A DNA stretch of 64,000 nt from NCBI RefSeq assembly GCF_022808985.1, contig NZ_JAKZFT010000005.1, forward strand, positions 62,001 to 126,000, in the 5' to 3' direction. Within the stretch, counting starts at the first letter, position 1. The number at the start of each line of letters is the position of its first letter. The position numbers and the translations under genes were made by a program. This document shows positions 10,101 to 20,338 of the stretch, one piece after another. This DNA comes from Geotalea sp. SG265 (GTDB lineage Bacteria; Desulfobacterota; Desulfuromonadia; Geobacterales; Geobacteraceae). Under the pieces are notes generated by a model, which worked only from the letters and a program-made list of their open reading frames with translations, did no database searches and was not told the DNA's origin.

Positions 10101-10445
10101 ATGAACGGAAAAACAGTCGATTCCAACGCTTTGCCCGAAAACCTCCATCCGAAGCACAACAAATATTATCTCAAGGACCTGGTCGTCAAGGCCGACAGCG
10201 GCCTCCTCAGTGTTCACCGCGGTAGGATCGAGCCGGGGGGGGAGATTTTCGTCCACACCCACGAAGTGGAGTCGGAAACCTTCTACATCCTTTCCGGCCG
10301 GCTGGAATGCACCATGGGTGAGGAAAAAATCGCCTATGTGGCCGGAAGCTGCGGCTTTGCGCCGCCGGGCATACCCCACGGGCTGCGCAATACCGGCGAT
10401 GTCCCGGCGGAACTTATTGCCGTTTTTACCCCGCCGCTGAAATAG
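10101..10445 (+). CDS. Small single-domain cupin protein
   Basis: 114-residue cupin. The first conserved cupin motif appears as RIEPGGEIFVHTHEVESETFY (His, His and Glu metal ligands), and the second as GFAPPGIPHGLRNTG with its His. Such proteins are metal-binding beta-barrels, often isomerases, dioxygenases or sugar-binding proteins; the substrate cannot be inferred. The ATG at 10101 is preceded by GGAG, so it is preferred over a GTG six bases upstream. It follows alaS closely and precedes a receiver-kinase gene. Confidence 0.8.
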   Translation: MNGKTVDSNALPENLHPKHNKYYLKDLVVKADSGLLSVHRGRIEPGGEIFVHTHEVESETFYILSGRLECTMGEEKIAYVAGSCGFAPPGIPHGLRNTGDVPAELIAVFTPPLK

Positions 10446-10468
10446 TCTCAAGCCAGGTGCGAGGCGCC

Positions 10469-11608
10469 ATGCTAGATGTCGTTCAGACCCAGAACATAGA
10501 GCTCCGGCAACGACAGGAGGAGAAATGCATTCTCATTGTCGATGACGAGGCGATCATCCGCGATCTTTGCCATCGGGCACTCAAGGGCTATCGGGTGCTG
10601 GAGGCTGTCGACGGCGAAGAGGCCCTGAAGGTTTTCGAGAATGGCGGCGTCGATGTCATTCTCACCGACGTGATGATGCCCAATATGGATGGGATCGAGC
10701 TTCTGAAACGCCTGAAGGAACGGGAGCCGACCCTGGTGGTTATCGTCATGACCGGCTATGCGGACAAGGACATCATTCTCAATGCCCTGAAGGCGGATGC
10801 GGATGATTTCATCACCAAACCGCTCAATCTGCTGCAGCTGAAGACCGCCATTGAGAAGGCCCTGGTGAAAAAGGCGCTCAAGGAAGAAATCGCCAACCTG
10901 AAGAATGTTGACCGCCTCAAATCCAACTTCCTTTCCCTCGTATCCCACAAGTTCCGTACCCCGATTACCTCCATTTCCCTCTTCCTGCAAAACCTCGCCT
11001 CTGGGATCTATGATCCGGAAGACCCCGAATATCGGGAACACCTCGGCATGATCTACAAGGAATCGTGCTACCTGGGGGGATTGGTTACCGATCTGCTCAA
11101 CTTCAGCCAGATGATGGACAAGGGGGATCAGCTCAACCTGGAGCCGTGCAACCTGAACAGCATCATCCTCGATATTTTGCCCGCTTCACGGGAGGTGGCC
11201 GGCAAAAATGGGGTCGAGATCGCCTTCAACCTGGACCCGATCCCCAGCCTGTTCCTGGACCGGGAAAAAGTCAGCTTTGCCCTGAAGCAGGTTATCGACA
11301 ATGCCTTCAAGTTTTCAAAGGACAAGGGGAAGGTCTCCATCGTCATCGAAAGGCAGGAGGAGTTCTGCCGGATCATTGTCGAGGATCAGGGAATCGGCAT
11401 CAGCAAGGAAGACCTGCCGAAGATTTTCGAGAAATTCTACCAGGTTGATCGGGAAAATACCGGCCAGATCCGTGGTTTCGGCCTGGGGCTTTTCTATGCC
11501 CGGGAATTCATCAGGCGACACCACGGCAAGCTCGTCATCGAGAGTGAGCCGGGCGACGGAACGAGGGTAACCATTACACTGCCTGCCGCCGAAGGTTGTC
11601 CAATTTAA
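10469..11608 (+). CDS. Response regulator receiver - histidine kinase fusion
   Basis: 379-residue soluble hybrid with the receiver domain first. Residues about 20-135 are a REC domain (ILIVDDEAIIRD; phosphoacceptor Asp in VILTDVMMPNMDG; switch Thr in MTGYAD; KPLN lysine). A HisKA segment follows, with the H-box written SHKFRTPI, then an HATPase with VIDNAFKFSKD, DQGIGI and GFGLGLFYAREF. The residue after the phosphoacceptor His is Lys instead of the usual Glu/Asp, which may weaken kinase chemistry. The ATG at 10469 has GAGG upstream; a GTG at 10457 is an alternative. There is no transmembrane segment, so it is a cytoplasmic relay component. Confidence 0.87.
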   Translation: MLDVVQTQNIELRQRQEEKCILIVDDEAIIRDLCHRALKGYRVLEAVDGEEALKVFENGGVDVILTDVMMPNMDGIELLKRLKEREPTLVVIVMTGYADKDIILNALKADADDFITKPLNLLQLKTAIEKALVKKALKEEIANLKNVDRLKSNFLSLVSHKFRTPITSISLFLQNLASGIYDPEDPEYREHLGMIYKESCYLGGLVTDLLNFSQMMDKGDQLNLEPCNLNSIILDILPASREVAGKNGVEIAFNLDPIPSLFLDREKVSFALKQVIDNAFKFSKDKGKVSIVIERQEEFCRIIVEDQGIGISKEDLPKIFEKFYQVDRENTGQIRGFGLGLFYAREFIRRHHGKLVIESEPGDGTRVTITLPAAEGCPI

Positions 11609-11639
11609 TACTATCCTGCCGTGAAAATCCCCTTTGATG

Positions 11640-11667
11640 TTGATTATTTCGCCTTATCTGCTATATT
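11640..11667 (+). promoter_or_regulatory. Predicted sigma70 promoter of the arg cluster
   Basis: TTGATT at 11640 and TATATT at 11662 with a 16-base spacer lie 25 bases before the argB start, in the only sizeable gap between the kinase fusion and the arginine genes. Confidence 0.45.
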
Positions 11668-11691
11668 TACCTTTTTTCTGAGGGGCACCCC

Positions 11692-12591
11692 ATGAATCTT
11701 CCCGAAGAGCACATGCAGAAATTGATCGAAAAGGCCAATACCCTGATGGAAGCGCTTCCCTACATCAGGCGTTTTTCCGGCAAAACCGTCGTCATCAAGT
11801 ACGGTGGCCATGCCATGGCCGACGAGGCGTTGAAAAAATCCTTCGCCCTCGACGTCATCCTGCTCAAGTACATCGGCATCAATACGGTCATCGTCCATGG
11901 CGGCGGACCGCAGATTAACGAAACCCTCAAGCGCTACGGCATCGTCTCCGAGTTCGTCAAGGGGATGCGGGTGACCGACGAGGCGACCATGGGGGTCGTC
12001 GAGATGGTGCTGACCGGCCAGGTGAACAAAGAAGTGGTCGGTTACCTCAACCAGCATGGCGGCAAAGCGGTCGGGCTTTCCGGCAAGGATGGCGGCCTGC
12101 TGCTGTGCGAGAAACTGCTCCAGGAAGTGAAAAACGAGCAGGGAATCCTGGAAAAGATAGATATCGGCTTCGTGGGTGATGTGGTCCGCGTCAATACGGA
12201 AATCCTTGTCTCCCTGGAGGCGGGTGGCTTCATTCCGGTCATCGCTCCGGTGGGGGTCGGTGCCGGTGGCGAGAGTTACAACATCAATGCCGACGTGGTT
12301 GCCGGCCGGGTGGCTGCAGCCCTCAAGGCGGAGAAGCTGATTCTCCTTACCGATGTCTCGGGGGTCAAGGACCAGCGCGGGGAGCTCCTTTCCAGCATCG
12401 CTCTCGGCGATGTGCCGGGGCTGATCGAGGATGGCACCATTACCGGCGGCATGATTCCCAAAGTCACCTGCTGCACCGATGCTCTGACCGGCGGGGTGCA
12501 CAAGGCCCATATCGTCGACGGCCGCATCGAGCATGCCATATTGCTGGAAATTTTTACCAATATCGGTATAGGCACGGAAATACAGGCTTGA
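11692..12591 (+). CDS. argB: Acetylglutamate kinase
   Basis: Second enzyme of arginine synthesis, phosphorylating N-acetylglutamate. The 299-residue product shows [10 protein letters not shown] near residue 35, the substrate loop [14 protein letters not shown], and the nucleotide-binding region [10 protein letters not shown]. An N-terminal helix ([20 protein letters not shown]) of the type found in arginine-inhibited hexameric ArgB is present, so feedback inhibition by arginine is likely. A GAGGGG ribosome site precedes the ATG. It is the first gene of the arg block; argD starts 24 bases after the stop. Confidence 0.96.
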   Translation: MNLPEEHMQKLIEKANTLMEALPYIRRFSGKTVVIKYGGHAMADEALKKSFALDVILLKYIGINTVIVHGGGPQINETLKRYGIVSEFVKGMRVTDEATMGVVEMVLTGQVNKEVVGYLNQHGGKAVGLSGKDGGLLLCEKLLQEVKNEQGILEKIDIGFVGDVVRVNTEILVSLEAGGFIPVIAPVGVGAGGESYNINADVVAGRVAAALKAEKLILLTDVSGVKDQRGELLSSIALGDVPGLIEDGTITGGMIPKVTCCTDALTGGVHKAHIVDGRIEHAILLEIFTNIGIGTEIQA

Positions 12592-12615
12592 TACTCCTGT
12601 AGAAAGGGAGACAGT

Positions 12616-13806
12616 ATGAACGCACAGCAATGGATCGCCAAGGGCGACAAGTACATCATGAAGACCTACGGTCGCTATCCTCTGGTGCCAGTCAGGGGTG
12701 AAGGGTGCCGGGTATGGGACGCGGACGGCAAGCGCTACCTGGATTTCCTTGCCGGGATCGCCGTCAACAACCTTGGCCACTGCCACCCCAAAGTGGTGGC
12801 GGCTCTGCAGAAGCAGGCCGGCGAGTTGATCCACTGCTCAAACTATTACCACATTCCGTCCCAGATCGAGCTGGCAGAGATCCTCTGCAGCAACTCCTTT
12901 GCCGACCGGGCTTTTTTCTGCAACAGCGGCGCTGAGGCCAACGAGGCTGCCATCAAGCTGGCACGAAAATACAGTCGCGAAAAATTCGGCGCCGACCGCT
13001 ACCAGATCATCACCGCCCTTTCCTCCTTTCATGGCCGGACAATGGCCACCGTCTCGGCGACCGGCCAGGAGAAGGTGCAGAAATTCTTCGATCCCCTGTT
13101 GCACGGCTTCGTCCATGTGCCGTTCAACGATGCCGAAGCACTGCGAAAGACGATCACACCTGCTACCTGCGCCATCATGCTGGAGCCAATCCAGGGGGAG
13201 GGTGGCATCGTCATTCCCGACGGGGAATATTTCCGCCAGGTGCGCCGAATTTGCGATGAAAACAAGCTGCTGCTCATTTTCGACGAGGTCCAGGTGGGCA
13301 TCGGCCGGACCGGCAAGCTCTTTGCCCATGAGCATTTCGGCGTCACCCCCGATATCATGACTCTGGCCAAAGCACTGGCCGGCGGCGCTCCCATCGGCAC
13401 CATGCTGGCACGGGAAGAAGTGGCCGAGTTCTTTGGCCCCGGCACCCACGGCTCCACCTTCGGCGGCAATCCGCTGGTGACTGCGGCCGGCGTTGCGGCC
13501 ATGAAGGCAATCCTCGAAGAGGGGATTCTCAACCATGCCGAGGAGATCGGCGAGTACCTGCTGGGCGAACTGGAAGGCCTGAAAAAGCGGTTTCCGGTCA
13601 TAACCGAAGTGCGCGGCATCGGCCTGATGATCGGGGCGGAACTCTCCATCCCAGGTGGGGACATCGTCAAGAAAGCCCTGGAGCGGGGCCTGCTGCTCAA
13701 CGTGACCCACGATACGGTACTCCGCTTCGTTCCGCCGCTTATTGTCGGTAAGCAGGAAGTGGACGAGATGATCGGCATCCTTTCCGGCATCCTGGCGGAA
13801 CTGTAA
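12616..13806 (+). CDS. argD: Acetylornithine aminotransferase
   Basis: PLP-dependent class III aminotransferase of 396 residues that converts N-acetylglutamate semialdehyde to N-acetylornithine. Visible hallmarks are FLAGIAVNNLGHCHP, FFCNSGAEANEAAIKLARKY, SFHGRTMATVSATG, LIFDEVQVGIGRTG, and the Schiff-base lysine in LAKALAGGAP (Lys252). ArgD enzymes often also serve as succinyldiaminopimelate aminotransferases, but dapL is present here, making that less necessary. It lies between argB and argF with short spacers. Confidence 0.95.
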   Translation: MNAQQWIAKGDKYIMKTYGRYPLVPVRGEGCRVWDADGKRYLDFLAGIAVNNLGHCHPKVVAALQKQAGELIHCSNYYHIPSQIELAEILCSNSFADRAFFCNSGAEANEAAIKLARKYSREKFGADRYQIITALSSFHGRTMATVSATGQEKVQKFFDPLLHGFVHVPFNDAEALRKTITPATCAIMLEPIQGEGGIVIPDGEYFRQVRRICDENKLLLIFDEVQVGIGRTGKLFAHEHFGVTPDIMTLAKALAGGAPIGTMLAREEVAEFFGPGTHGSTFGGNPLVTAAGVAAMKAILEEGILNHAEEIGEYLLGELEGLKKRFPVITEVRGIGLMIGAELSIPGGDIVKKALERGLLLNVTHDTVLRFVPPLIVGKQEVDEMIGILSGILAEL

Positions 13807-13830
13807 GACATCACATCGAAGGATGAGACC

Positions 13831-14742
13831 ATGAACAAGGATTTCCTGGCACTGAGCCAGTTCAGCAAAAACGAACTCGACGGTATTTTTACTCTGACCC
13901 GGGAGCTGAAGGAGAAGCAGAAAAAAGGAATCGAGCATCACCTGCTCAAGGGGAAAACCCTGGCGATGATCTTCGAAAAGTCTTCCACCAGGACCAGGAT
14001 CTCCTTCGAGGTGGGTATGTATCAACTGGGGGGGCACCCACTCTTTATTTCCTCCAAGGATTCCCAGATGGGTCGCGGTGAACCGATCAAGGATACGGCG
14101 CGGGTCATGGCCCGCTACTGCGATGGTGTCATGATCCGCACCTACGGCCAGGAGATCGTCGAGGAATTCGCCCGCTATGCGACGGTGCCGGTGATTAACG
14201 GTCTCACCGATTTGCACCACCCCTGCCAGATCATGGCCGACCTCTTCACGGTCATCGAGCACCGTGGCGGCTATGAAGGGTTGAAGTTCGCCTGGGTCGG
14301 GGACGGCAACAACATGGCCAACACCTGGATTGAAGCGGCCGCCATCTTCGGTTTTGATCTGACCCTGGCCTGCCCCAAGGGCTATGAGCCCGATGCTGCG
14401 GTTATGGAGTGGGCGCTGGGCAGGACGACCTCCAAGATAGTCCTCACCGATGATCCTCAGGAGGCGGTGAAAGACGCCGACGTGGTCAATACCGACGTCT
14501 GGGCAAGCATGGGACAGGAAGCGGAGCAGAAAAAGCGTGAGAAGGACTTCGCCGGCTATCAGCTGAGCGAGGCGCTCCTGGATCTGGCAAAAGGGAACTG
14601 CATGGTGCTCCACTGCCTCCCTGCCCACCGGGGAGAGGAGATCACCGATCAGGTTATCGAGGGGCCACATTCGGCGGTATGGGATGAGGCGGAGAATAGA
14701 CTACACGTACAAAAAGCCATCCTAGCCACCCTCATGGGTTAG
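13831..14742 (+). CDS. argF: Ornithine carbamoyltransferase
   Basis: Forms citrulline from ornithine and carbamoyl phosphate. The 303-residue protein contains the carbamoyl-phosphate motif SSTRTR (residues 51-56), HPCQIMADL, the ornithine loop VNTDVWASMGQE and the C-terminal HCLPAHRGEEI. A GGATGAGACC stretch precedes the ATG. The stop codon is followed directly, with no spacer, by the first copy of the palindromic repeat. Confidence 0.96.
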   Translation: MNKDFLALSQFSKNELDGIFTLTRELKEKQKKGIEHHLLKGKTLAMIFEKSSTRTRISFEVGMYQLGGHPLFISSKDSQMGRGEPIKDTARVMARYCDGVMIRTYGQEIVEEFARYATVPVINGLTDLHHPCQIMADLFTVIEHRGGYEGLKFAWVGDGNNMANTWIEAAAIFGFDLTLACPKGYEPDAAVMEWALGRTTSKIVLTDDPQEAVKDADVVNTDVWASMGQEAEQKKREKDFAGYQLSEALLDLAKGNCMVLHCLPAHRGEEITDQVIEGPHSAVWDEAENRLHVQKAILATLMG

Positions 14743-14862
14743 CAAACGAACACTTTTCCGCAATATCTGCGTAAGTCTTCGGTGCTCCTTGTGCGACGTG
14801 GCGCTGCCACGCCTCCGCGTCACCCCTCGACAGCCTTGATCTTGCGAAAAATTGCTCGTTTG
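14743..14862 (+). repeat. Palindromic intergenic repeat, copy A
   Basis: A 120-bp element filling most of the argF-argG spacer. Outer arms 14743-14763 and 14842-14862 are inverted repeats agreeing at 18 of 21 positions. The conserved centre reads CTTGTGCGACG, hairpin CGTGGC-GCT-GCCACG, then CCTCCGCG. Copies B (19281) and C (21213) share the centre but have different outer arms that again pair with each other. Confidence 0.8.
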
Positions 14863-14910
14863 ATTATAAAAATTAAGCTAAGAAAACGAGATGGAAAAGG
14901 AGATATGTGA

Positions 14911-16131
<1,221 letters not shown>

Positions 16132-16163
16132 TAGCGGCTGCAACGGCCATGATGGATCGATCT

Positions 16164-16192
16164 GTAGGGGCACAGCAATAGCGTGCCCCTAC
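16164..16192 (+). terminator. Perfect hairpin after argG
   Basis: GTAGGGGCAC and GTGCCCCTAC form a perfect 10-bp stem around a 9-base loop, with no T-run afterwards. It could be a factor-dependent terminator, a processing site or part of a dispersed repeat. It ends 8 bases before the Nudix start, so it could also affect that gene's translation. Confidence 0.45.
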
Positions 16193-16200
16193 CGTCTTAT

Positions 16201-16644
16201 ATGCTGAAACGAAAGTACAAAAAAGAACATATCGTCACCTCGGTGGTGGCGGTCATTGTCGATGACGACGAGCGGGTGTTGCTGACCAAACGGAACATCC
16301 CCCCGTTCATGGACCAGTGGGTCATGCCCGGCGGCCAGATTGACCTGGGGGAGCCGATGCTGGAGGCCCTGCACCGGGAAGTGATGGAGGAAGTCGGCCT
16401 GGAGGTGGAGGTGGTGGGGCTGGTGGATGTCTTCGAACACCTGACTCCCGGTCCCCACAACAGCCATTTCGTCATCCTCTATTACCGCTGTCGCCCCCTC
16501 TACTGCGATACTACCCACAACCCCGCAGAGGTGGCCGAAGCCCGCTGGGTGCCCAGAAAAGATCTGTCCCGCTATGACATGCCCGACGGCACCCGCTTTA
16601 TCCTCGGCAAGATCTTTCCAGAGTTATGTAGCTGTGTCGTCTAG
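16201..16644 (+). CDS. Nudix hydrolase
   Basis: 147-residue Nudix-family pyrophosphohydrolase. The Nudix box fits the consensus GX5EX7REUXEEXGU: it begins at the second Gly of PGGQIDLGE and ends with REVMEEVGL. The flanking strands HIVTSVVAVIVDDDERVLLTKR and FVILYYRCRP also match. Typical substrates are nucleoside diphosphates linked to another moiety, such as ADP-ribose or oxidised nucleotides; the specific one is not predictable. The ATG at 16201 is chosen because an upstream in-frame GTG lies inside the hairpin arm; the ribosome site is weak, so expression may depend on argG transcription. Confidence 0.85.
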   Translation: MLKRKYKKEHIVTSVVAVIVDDDERVLLTKRNIPPFMDQWVMPGGQIDLGEPMLEALHREVMEEVGLEVEVVGLVDVFEHLTPGPHNSHFVILYYRCRPLYCDTTHNPAEVAEARWVPRKDLSRYDMPDGTRFILGKIFPELCSCVV

Positions 16645-16714
16645 TTAAACCTGTTTCGTTTCTATCGACGACCAATCTGCTGAAACCGCATTATCCCCAT
16701 TCCATTGGGTTTAT

Positions 16715-17863
16715 ATGGTCCAGATCATCGACAAAAAGGTCAACCTGGAGTTCCCCCAGGGTCATCACCTCCATTGCCTGATCGCCCAGGTTCCCAACCA
16801 CCTGCGGCGCGTTGAGTGCGGCTTTGCCTTGACCGACCCGGAAGAGAAATGGACCCAGGTCCGCGCCATCCTTGACCTGATCAGTGTCGGCGAAGGAAAC
16901 CTGAAAAAGCTCCATTTCCTGGTGCTGCCCGAGGCGAGCATCCCCTTCGGCCGATTCGACGAGATGCTGGGCATTCTTGACAAGGATTTCCGCCCCAACA
17001 CGGTCACCATCTTCGGTGTGGAGCACGTTCGTCTCAAAGTTTATCGGGATCTCCTGGAGCGCTTCAGGGAGGACAACCTTGAGGCGATCGAGCTGGTGGA
17101 CCGGGACATCGACTCCGGGGACATCCTGGAGATGCCGGTCAACTGGTGCTGTATCGTCGTCAAGGAGGCGAGCGGCAAACTGCGGGTCTTTCTTGAGGCC
17201 AAGTCCCACCCTTTCCACGGGGAGGAGTTTCTCGACAAGTACCACGACCTGTATCGCGGCCGTCACTTCTACCTCTTCCGCAGCCGCCCGTCCTGTTTCA
17301 ACTTCATGGCCCTGATCTGCCTGGACTACATCTATCGGGACCTCTATGCTTCAAACATCAAGCAGATCATCGACTATGCAGACCGCCTCTTCTTCAGCAC
17401 TAAGCAGGGGCTGGACGCCCTGTTCGTCATCCAGTGCAATCCGAAACCTGAGCACCGGGCCTACTTTGATGTGATCAGCGGCTTCTACGGTGAATATCTG
17501 GAGGACACGCCCGGGGTGCGGGAGACCGTCTCGGTCTTTGCTAACAGCTCCGACGAGACCAGCCTGGAGGGGCTTGTTTCCCAGGCACCATACGGCAATT
17601 CGTTCGTCGTCATGAACAAGCAGTACAAGCTGGGAAAGATCCAGCACCCTGAGTTCGTCACCGACAACTTCAACGGCGCCCCGGTCTGCCGGTTGCGCTT
17701 CGGCACCGGGACCCGCCTTTACTATATCAATCTCCCCCTTTACCACGAACTGGATCCCCGCACCAGCAGGATCCCTCTCAAGGTGCATGTGGTGATGGGC
17801 TGGATCGACGGCAAGTGGGCCAAGATCCAGGGGGGCGAGATGGTGACGGCTGTGACCGGCTGA
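16715..17863 (+). CDS. Nitrilase/carbon-nitrogen hydrolase-like protein, function unknown
   Basis: 382 residues. The nitrilase superfamily Glu-Lys-Cys arrangement can be traced: Glu in [12 protein letters not shown] (about residue 72), Lys in [14 protein letters not shown] (about 167), and Cys in [17 protein letters not shown] (about 199), which resembles the usual nucleophile motif. The sequence is otherwise divergent and longer than a simple amidase (about 270-300). It has no transmembrane segment. Substrate unknown; candidates include an amide or N-carbamoyl compound of arginine metabolism, suggested only by its place between argG and argH. The start has no strong ribosome site. Domain assignment is from motifs by eye. 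Confidence 0.6.
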   Translation: MVQIIDKKVNLEFPQGHHLHCLIAQVPNHLRRVECGFALTDPEEKWTQVRAILDLISVGEGNLKKLHFLVLPEASIPFGRFDEMLGILDKDFRPNTVTIFGVEHVRLKVYRDLLERFREDNLEAIELVDRDIDSGDILEMPVNWCCIVVKEASGKLRVFLEAKSHPFHGEEFLDKYHDLYRGRHFYLFRSRPSCFNFMALICLDYIYRDLYASNIKQIIDYADRLFFSTKQGLDALFVIQCNPKPEHRAYFDVISGFYGEYLEDTPGVRETVSVFANSSDETSLEGLVSQAPYGNSFVVMNKQYKLGKIQHPEFVTDNFNGAPVCRLRFGTGTRLYYINLPLYHELDPRTSRIPLKVHVVMGWIDGKWAKIQGGEMVTAVTG

Positions 17864-17900
17864 CGCCATTCATGCATTACTTAACATTCAGGAGAGACAG

Positions 17901-19277
17901 ATGAGCAAAGACAAACTGTGGGGTGGCCGTTTCACCCAGCCCACCGACAAATTCGTCGAGGAATTCACCGCATCCATCGATTTCGACAAGCGCCTCTATC
18001 ACCAGGACATCCGCGGCTCCATCGCCCATGCCCGAATGCTGGGCAAACAGCAGATCATCCCCATGGAGGACGTGGAGCTGATCGTCAGTGGCCTGCAGGA
18101 AATCCTCGAACAGATCGAGGCGGGGAAGTTCGATTTTTCCATCTCCCTGGAAGACATCCATATGAATATCGAGTCGCGGCTGTCTGCGAAGATCGGCGAA
18201 GCGGGCAAACGCCTCCATACCGGCCGTTCCCGCAACGACCAGGTCGCCTTGGACATCCGCCTCTATCTCAGGGACGAGCTGGTAGGAATCAGCGCCTATC
18301 TGGACCTGCTGGTGGATTCCCTGCTTGGCCAGGCGGAAAAGAACATCAACGTGATTATGCCCGGCTACACTCACCTGCAGACCGCCCAGCCCATCCTCTT
18401 CGCCCACCACATGCTCGCTTACGTGGAGATGTTCAAACGGGACAAGGGGCGCATGGAGGATTGCCTGAAGCGAGCCAACGTGCTGCCCTTGGGGGCCGGT
18501 GCCCTGGCCGGGACCACCTTCCCCATCGACCGGGAGCACGTGGCTGAGCTGCTCGACTTCCCGGAGGTGACCCGCAACTCCCTGGACTCGGTCTCTGACC
18601 GTGACTTTGCCCTGGAGTTCCTGTCTGCCAGTTCGATCCTGATGATGCACCTCTCCCGTCTCTCTGAGGAACTGATCCTCTGGTCCACCAGCGAGTTCAA
18701 GTTCATCGAGCTTTCCGACGGCTTCTGCACCGGCTCTTCAATCATGCCCCAGAAGAAGAACCCTGACGTTCCGGAACTGGTGCGGGGCAAGACCGGCCGG
18801 GTTTATGGCAACCTGATGGCGCTCCTCACAGTGATGAAATCGCTGCCCTTGGCCTACAACAAGGACATGCAGGAAGACAAGGAACCGCTCTTCGACACCA
18901 TTGACACGGTCAAGGGATCACTCAAGATCTTTGCCGACATGATCCGTGAGATGCGGGTCAACACCGAAAATATGCGCAACGCCGCGGCCAAGGGTTTTTC
19001 CACCGCCACCGACGTGGCCGATTACCTGGTGCGCAAGGGGATGCCCTTTCGCGATGCCCACGAGGTGGTGGGGAAATCGGTTGCCTACTGCGTCGCCAAC
19101 AGCAAGGATCTGCCGGAATTGACCATCGACGAATGGAAAACCTTCTCCCACATGATCGATGAAGACATTTACGCGGCCATCACCCTGGAGGCGAGCGTCA
19201 ATGCGCGGCGGGCAACGGGGGGGACGTCGCTGGACGGGGTGAGAAAGGAAATTACCAGGATTCGTGCTGGTAAATAA
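17901..19277 (+). CDS. argH: Argininosuccinate lyase
   Basis: Last enzyme of arginine synthesis, releasing fumarate. The 458-residue protein contains the N-terminal [31 protein letters not shown], the fumarase/ASL signature [12 protein letters not shown] (Gly at residue 278, catalytic Ser loop) and [13 protein letters not shown]. The ribosome site AGGAGAGAC precedes the ATG. A copy of the palindromic repeat begins 3 bases after the stop. Confidence 0.97.
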   Translation: MSKDKLWGGRFTQPTDKFVEEFTASIDFDKRLYHQDIRGSIAHARMLGKQQIIPMEDVELIVSGLQEILEQIEAGKFDFSISLEDIHMNIESRLSAKIGEAGKRLHTGRSRNDQVALDIRLYLRDELVGISAYLDLLVDSLLGQAEKNINVIMPGYTHLQTAQPILFAHHMLAYVEMFKRDKGRMEDCLKRANVLPLGAGALAGTTFPIDREHVAELLDFPEVTRNSLDSVSDRDFALEFLSASSILMMHLSRLSEELILWSTSEFKFIELSDGFCTGSSIMPQKKNPDVPELVRGKTGRVYGNLMALLTVMKSLPLAYNKDMQEDKEPLFDTIDTVKGSLKIFADMIREMRVNTENMRNAAAKGFSTATDVADYLVRKGMPFRDAHEVVGKSVAYCVANSKDLPELTIDEWKTFSHMIDEDIYAAITLEASVNARRATGGTSLDGVRKEITRIRAGK

Positions 19278-19280
19278 GAC

Positions 19281-19398
19281 GGCTGTGGCTTTTTGCCAAT
19301 TTCGGCGTTACCCGACGTCATCCTCTTGTGCGGCGTAGCGCTGCTACGCCTCCGCGGGATTCCTTTGGCGCCTTGAAATTGACTAAAAATCCGCAGCC
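19281..19398 (+). repeat. Palindromic intergenic repeat, copy B
   Basis: A 118-bp element between argH and the lipoprotein gene. Outer arms 19281-19303 and 19375-19398 are inverted repeats (about 20 of 24 positions). The centre has CTTGTGCGGC, hairpin GCGTAGC-GCT-GCTACGC and CTCCGCG. One stem position in the hairpin is A-T here but G-C in copy A, a compensatory change. The tail CCGGTAGGTT also follows copy C. Confidence 0.8.
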
Positions 19399-19410
19399 GG
19401 TAGGTTGAGA

Positions 19411-20157
19411 ATGAAAACCTTATTTTTTTCTATTGTTATATTTTTTCTGCTTGCCGGTTGCGGCAAGAAGGGACCGCTGGTGCCGCCGGAGGCGCTGGTG
19501 CCGGCGGCGGTGAATAATCTGGCCGTAGCTCAGAAGGGAGAGTATTTCCAGCTCTCCTGGTCTGCGCCAACTAAGGAAATGGGTGGCAAGCGTCTGGCTG
19601 ATCTGGCCGGTTTTGAACTCTTCCGCCGCCAGGTGCTGCCCCCTGGAGAGGACTGCGAACAGTGTCCATCTGCCTATCTCCTCCTGAAAACGGTGGATCT
19701 GGAGTACCTGCAGGGGGTGGAGCGAGTCGGCAATCTCCTGATTACCAACGACAATGGTGTGGATACGGGCAGGACCTACCAGTACAAGGTCATCTCCCGC
19801 AAGAAGGACGGCACACCCAGCCCGGAGTCAAATAAGGTTCGCCGCCGGAAGGTCCAGCCTCCCCAGCCGCCTGTGGTGAGGGCCGTATCCCAGGCAACTG
19901 GCATTATTCTAGCGATCACTCCGCCACAAGAAACTACCATCGTTGGTTACAATATTTATCGCAGCCGGCAGGGAGAGTCACTGGTGCCGCTCCCCATCAA
20001 CGATAAGCCTGTCACCGGCACGAGTTTCGAAGATCTGCGGGTGCAGCGTGGTGTGACCTATCGCTATACGGTACGTACTGTTGCCACGGTTGCCGGAGAA
20101 GCAGTTGAGAGTCTCCCTTCGAATGAGGTGGCCGGCGCTTTGACGGAGCCTGAATAG
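19411..20157 (+). CDS. Lipoprotein with fibronectin type III-like domains
   Basis: 248-residue lipoprotein. The signal sequence ends in the lipobox LLAGC (Cys at about residue 17), followed by GKKGPLVPPE, like the short LptM/YifL family N-terminus. Two Fn3-like beta-sandwich segments follow, about residues 30-150 (FQLSWSAPT, TYQYKVISRKKDGTPS) and 150-245 (IVGYNIYRSRQGE, VTYRYTVRTVA). It is probably anchored in the outer membrane. The ATG at 19411 is preferred to a TTG six bases upstream. It sits between argH and dapA; related genomes are expected to have lysA nearby, but it is absent here. Confidence 0.75.
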   Translation: MKTLFFSIVIFFLLAGCGKKGPLVPPEALVPAAVNNLAVAQKGEYFQLSWSAPTKEMGGKRLADLAGFELFRRQVLPPGEDCEQCPSAYLLLKTVDLEYLQGVERVGNLLITNDNGVDTGRTYQYKVISRKKDGTPSPESNKVRRRKVQPPQPPVVRAVSQATGIILAITPPQETTIVGYNIYRSRQGESLVPLPINDKPVTGTSFEDLRVQRGVTYRYTVRTVATVAGEAVESLPSNEVAGALTEPE

Positions 20158-20338
20158 AGGTGGCCTTCAATCTGCTGATATAACGTCGTTTATTTTGACT
20201 TTTCCCCTCCCGTATGTTAAAAATACCCACTTTTGTCGTTTTCTATCCCTTACTCGATTCTAAAAATCCATTTCAGTGGGCAAGATCTTGCCCTGATGCG
20301 GCAGACACACCCCGGTCTGACCCAAACGGAGGATGCAT

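Noticed and set aside
12838-14670. Long minus-strand open frame opposite argD-argF
   Set aside because: Entirely antisense to two well supported enzymes; no ribosome site or motifs.
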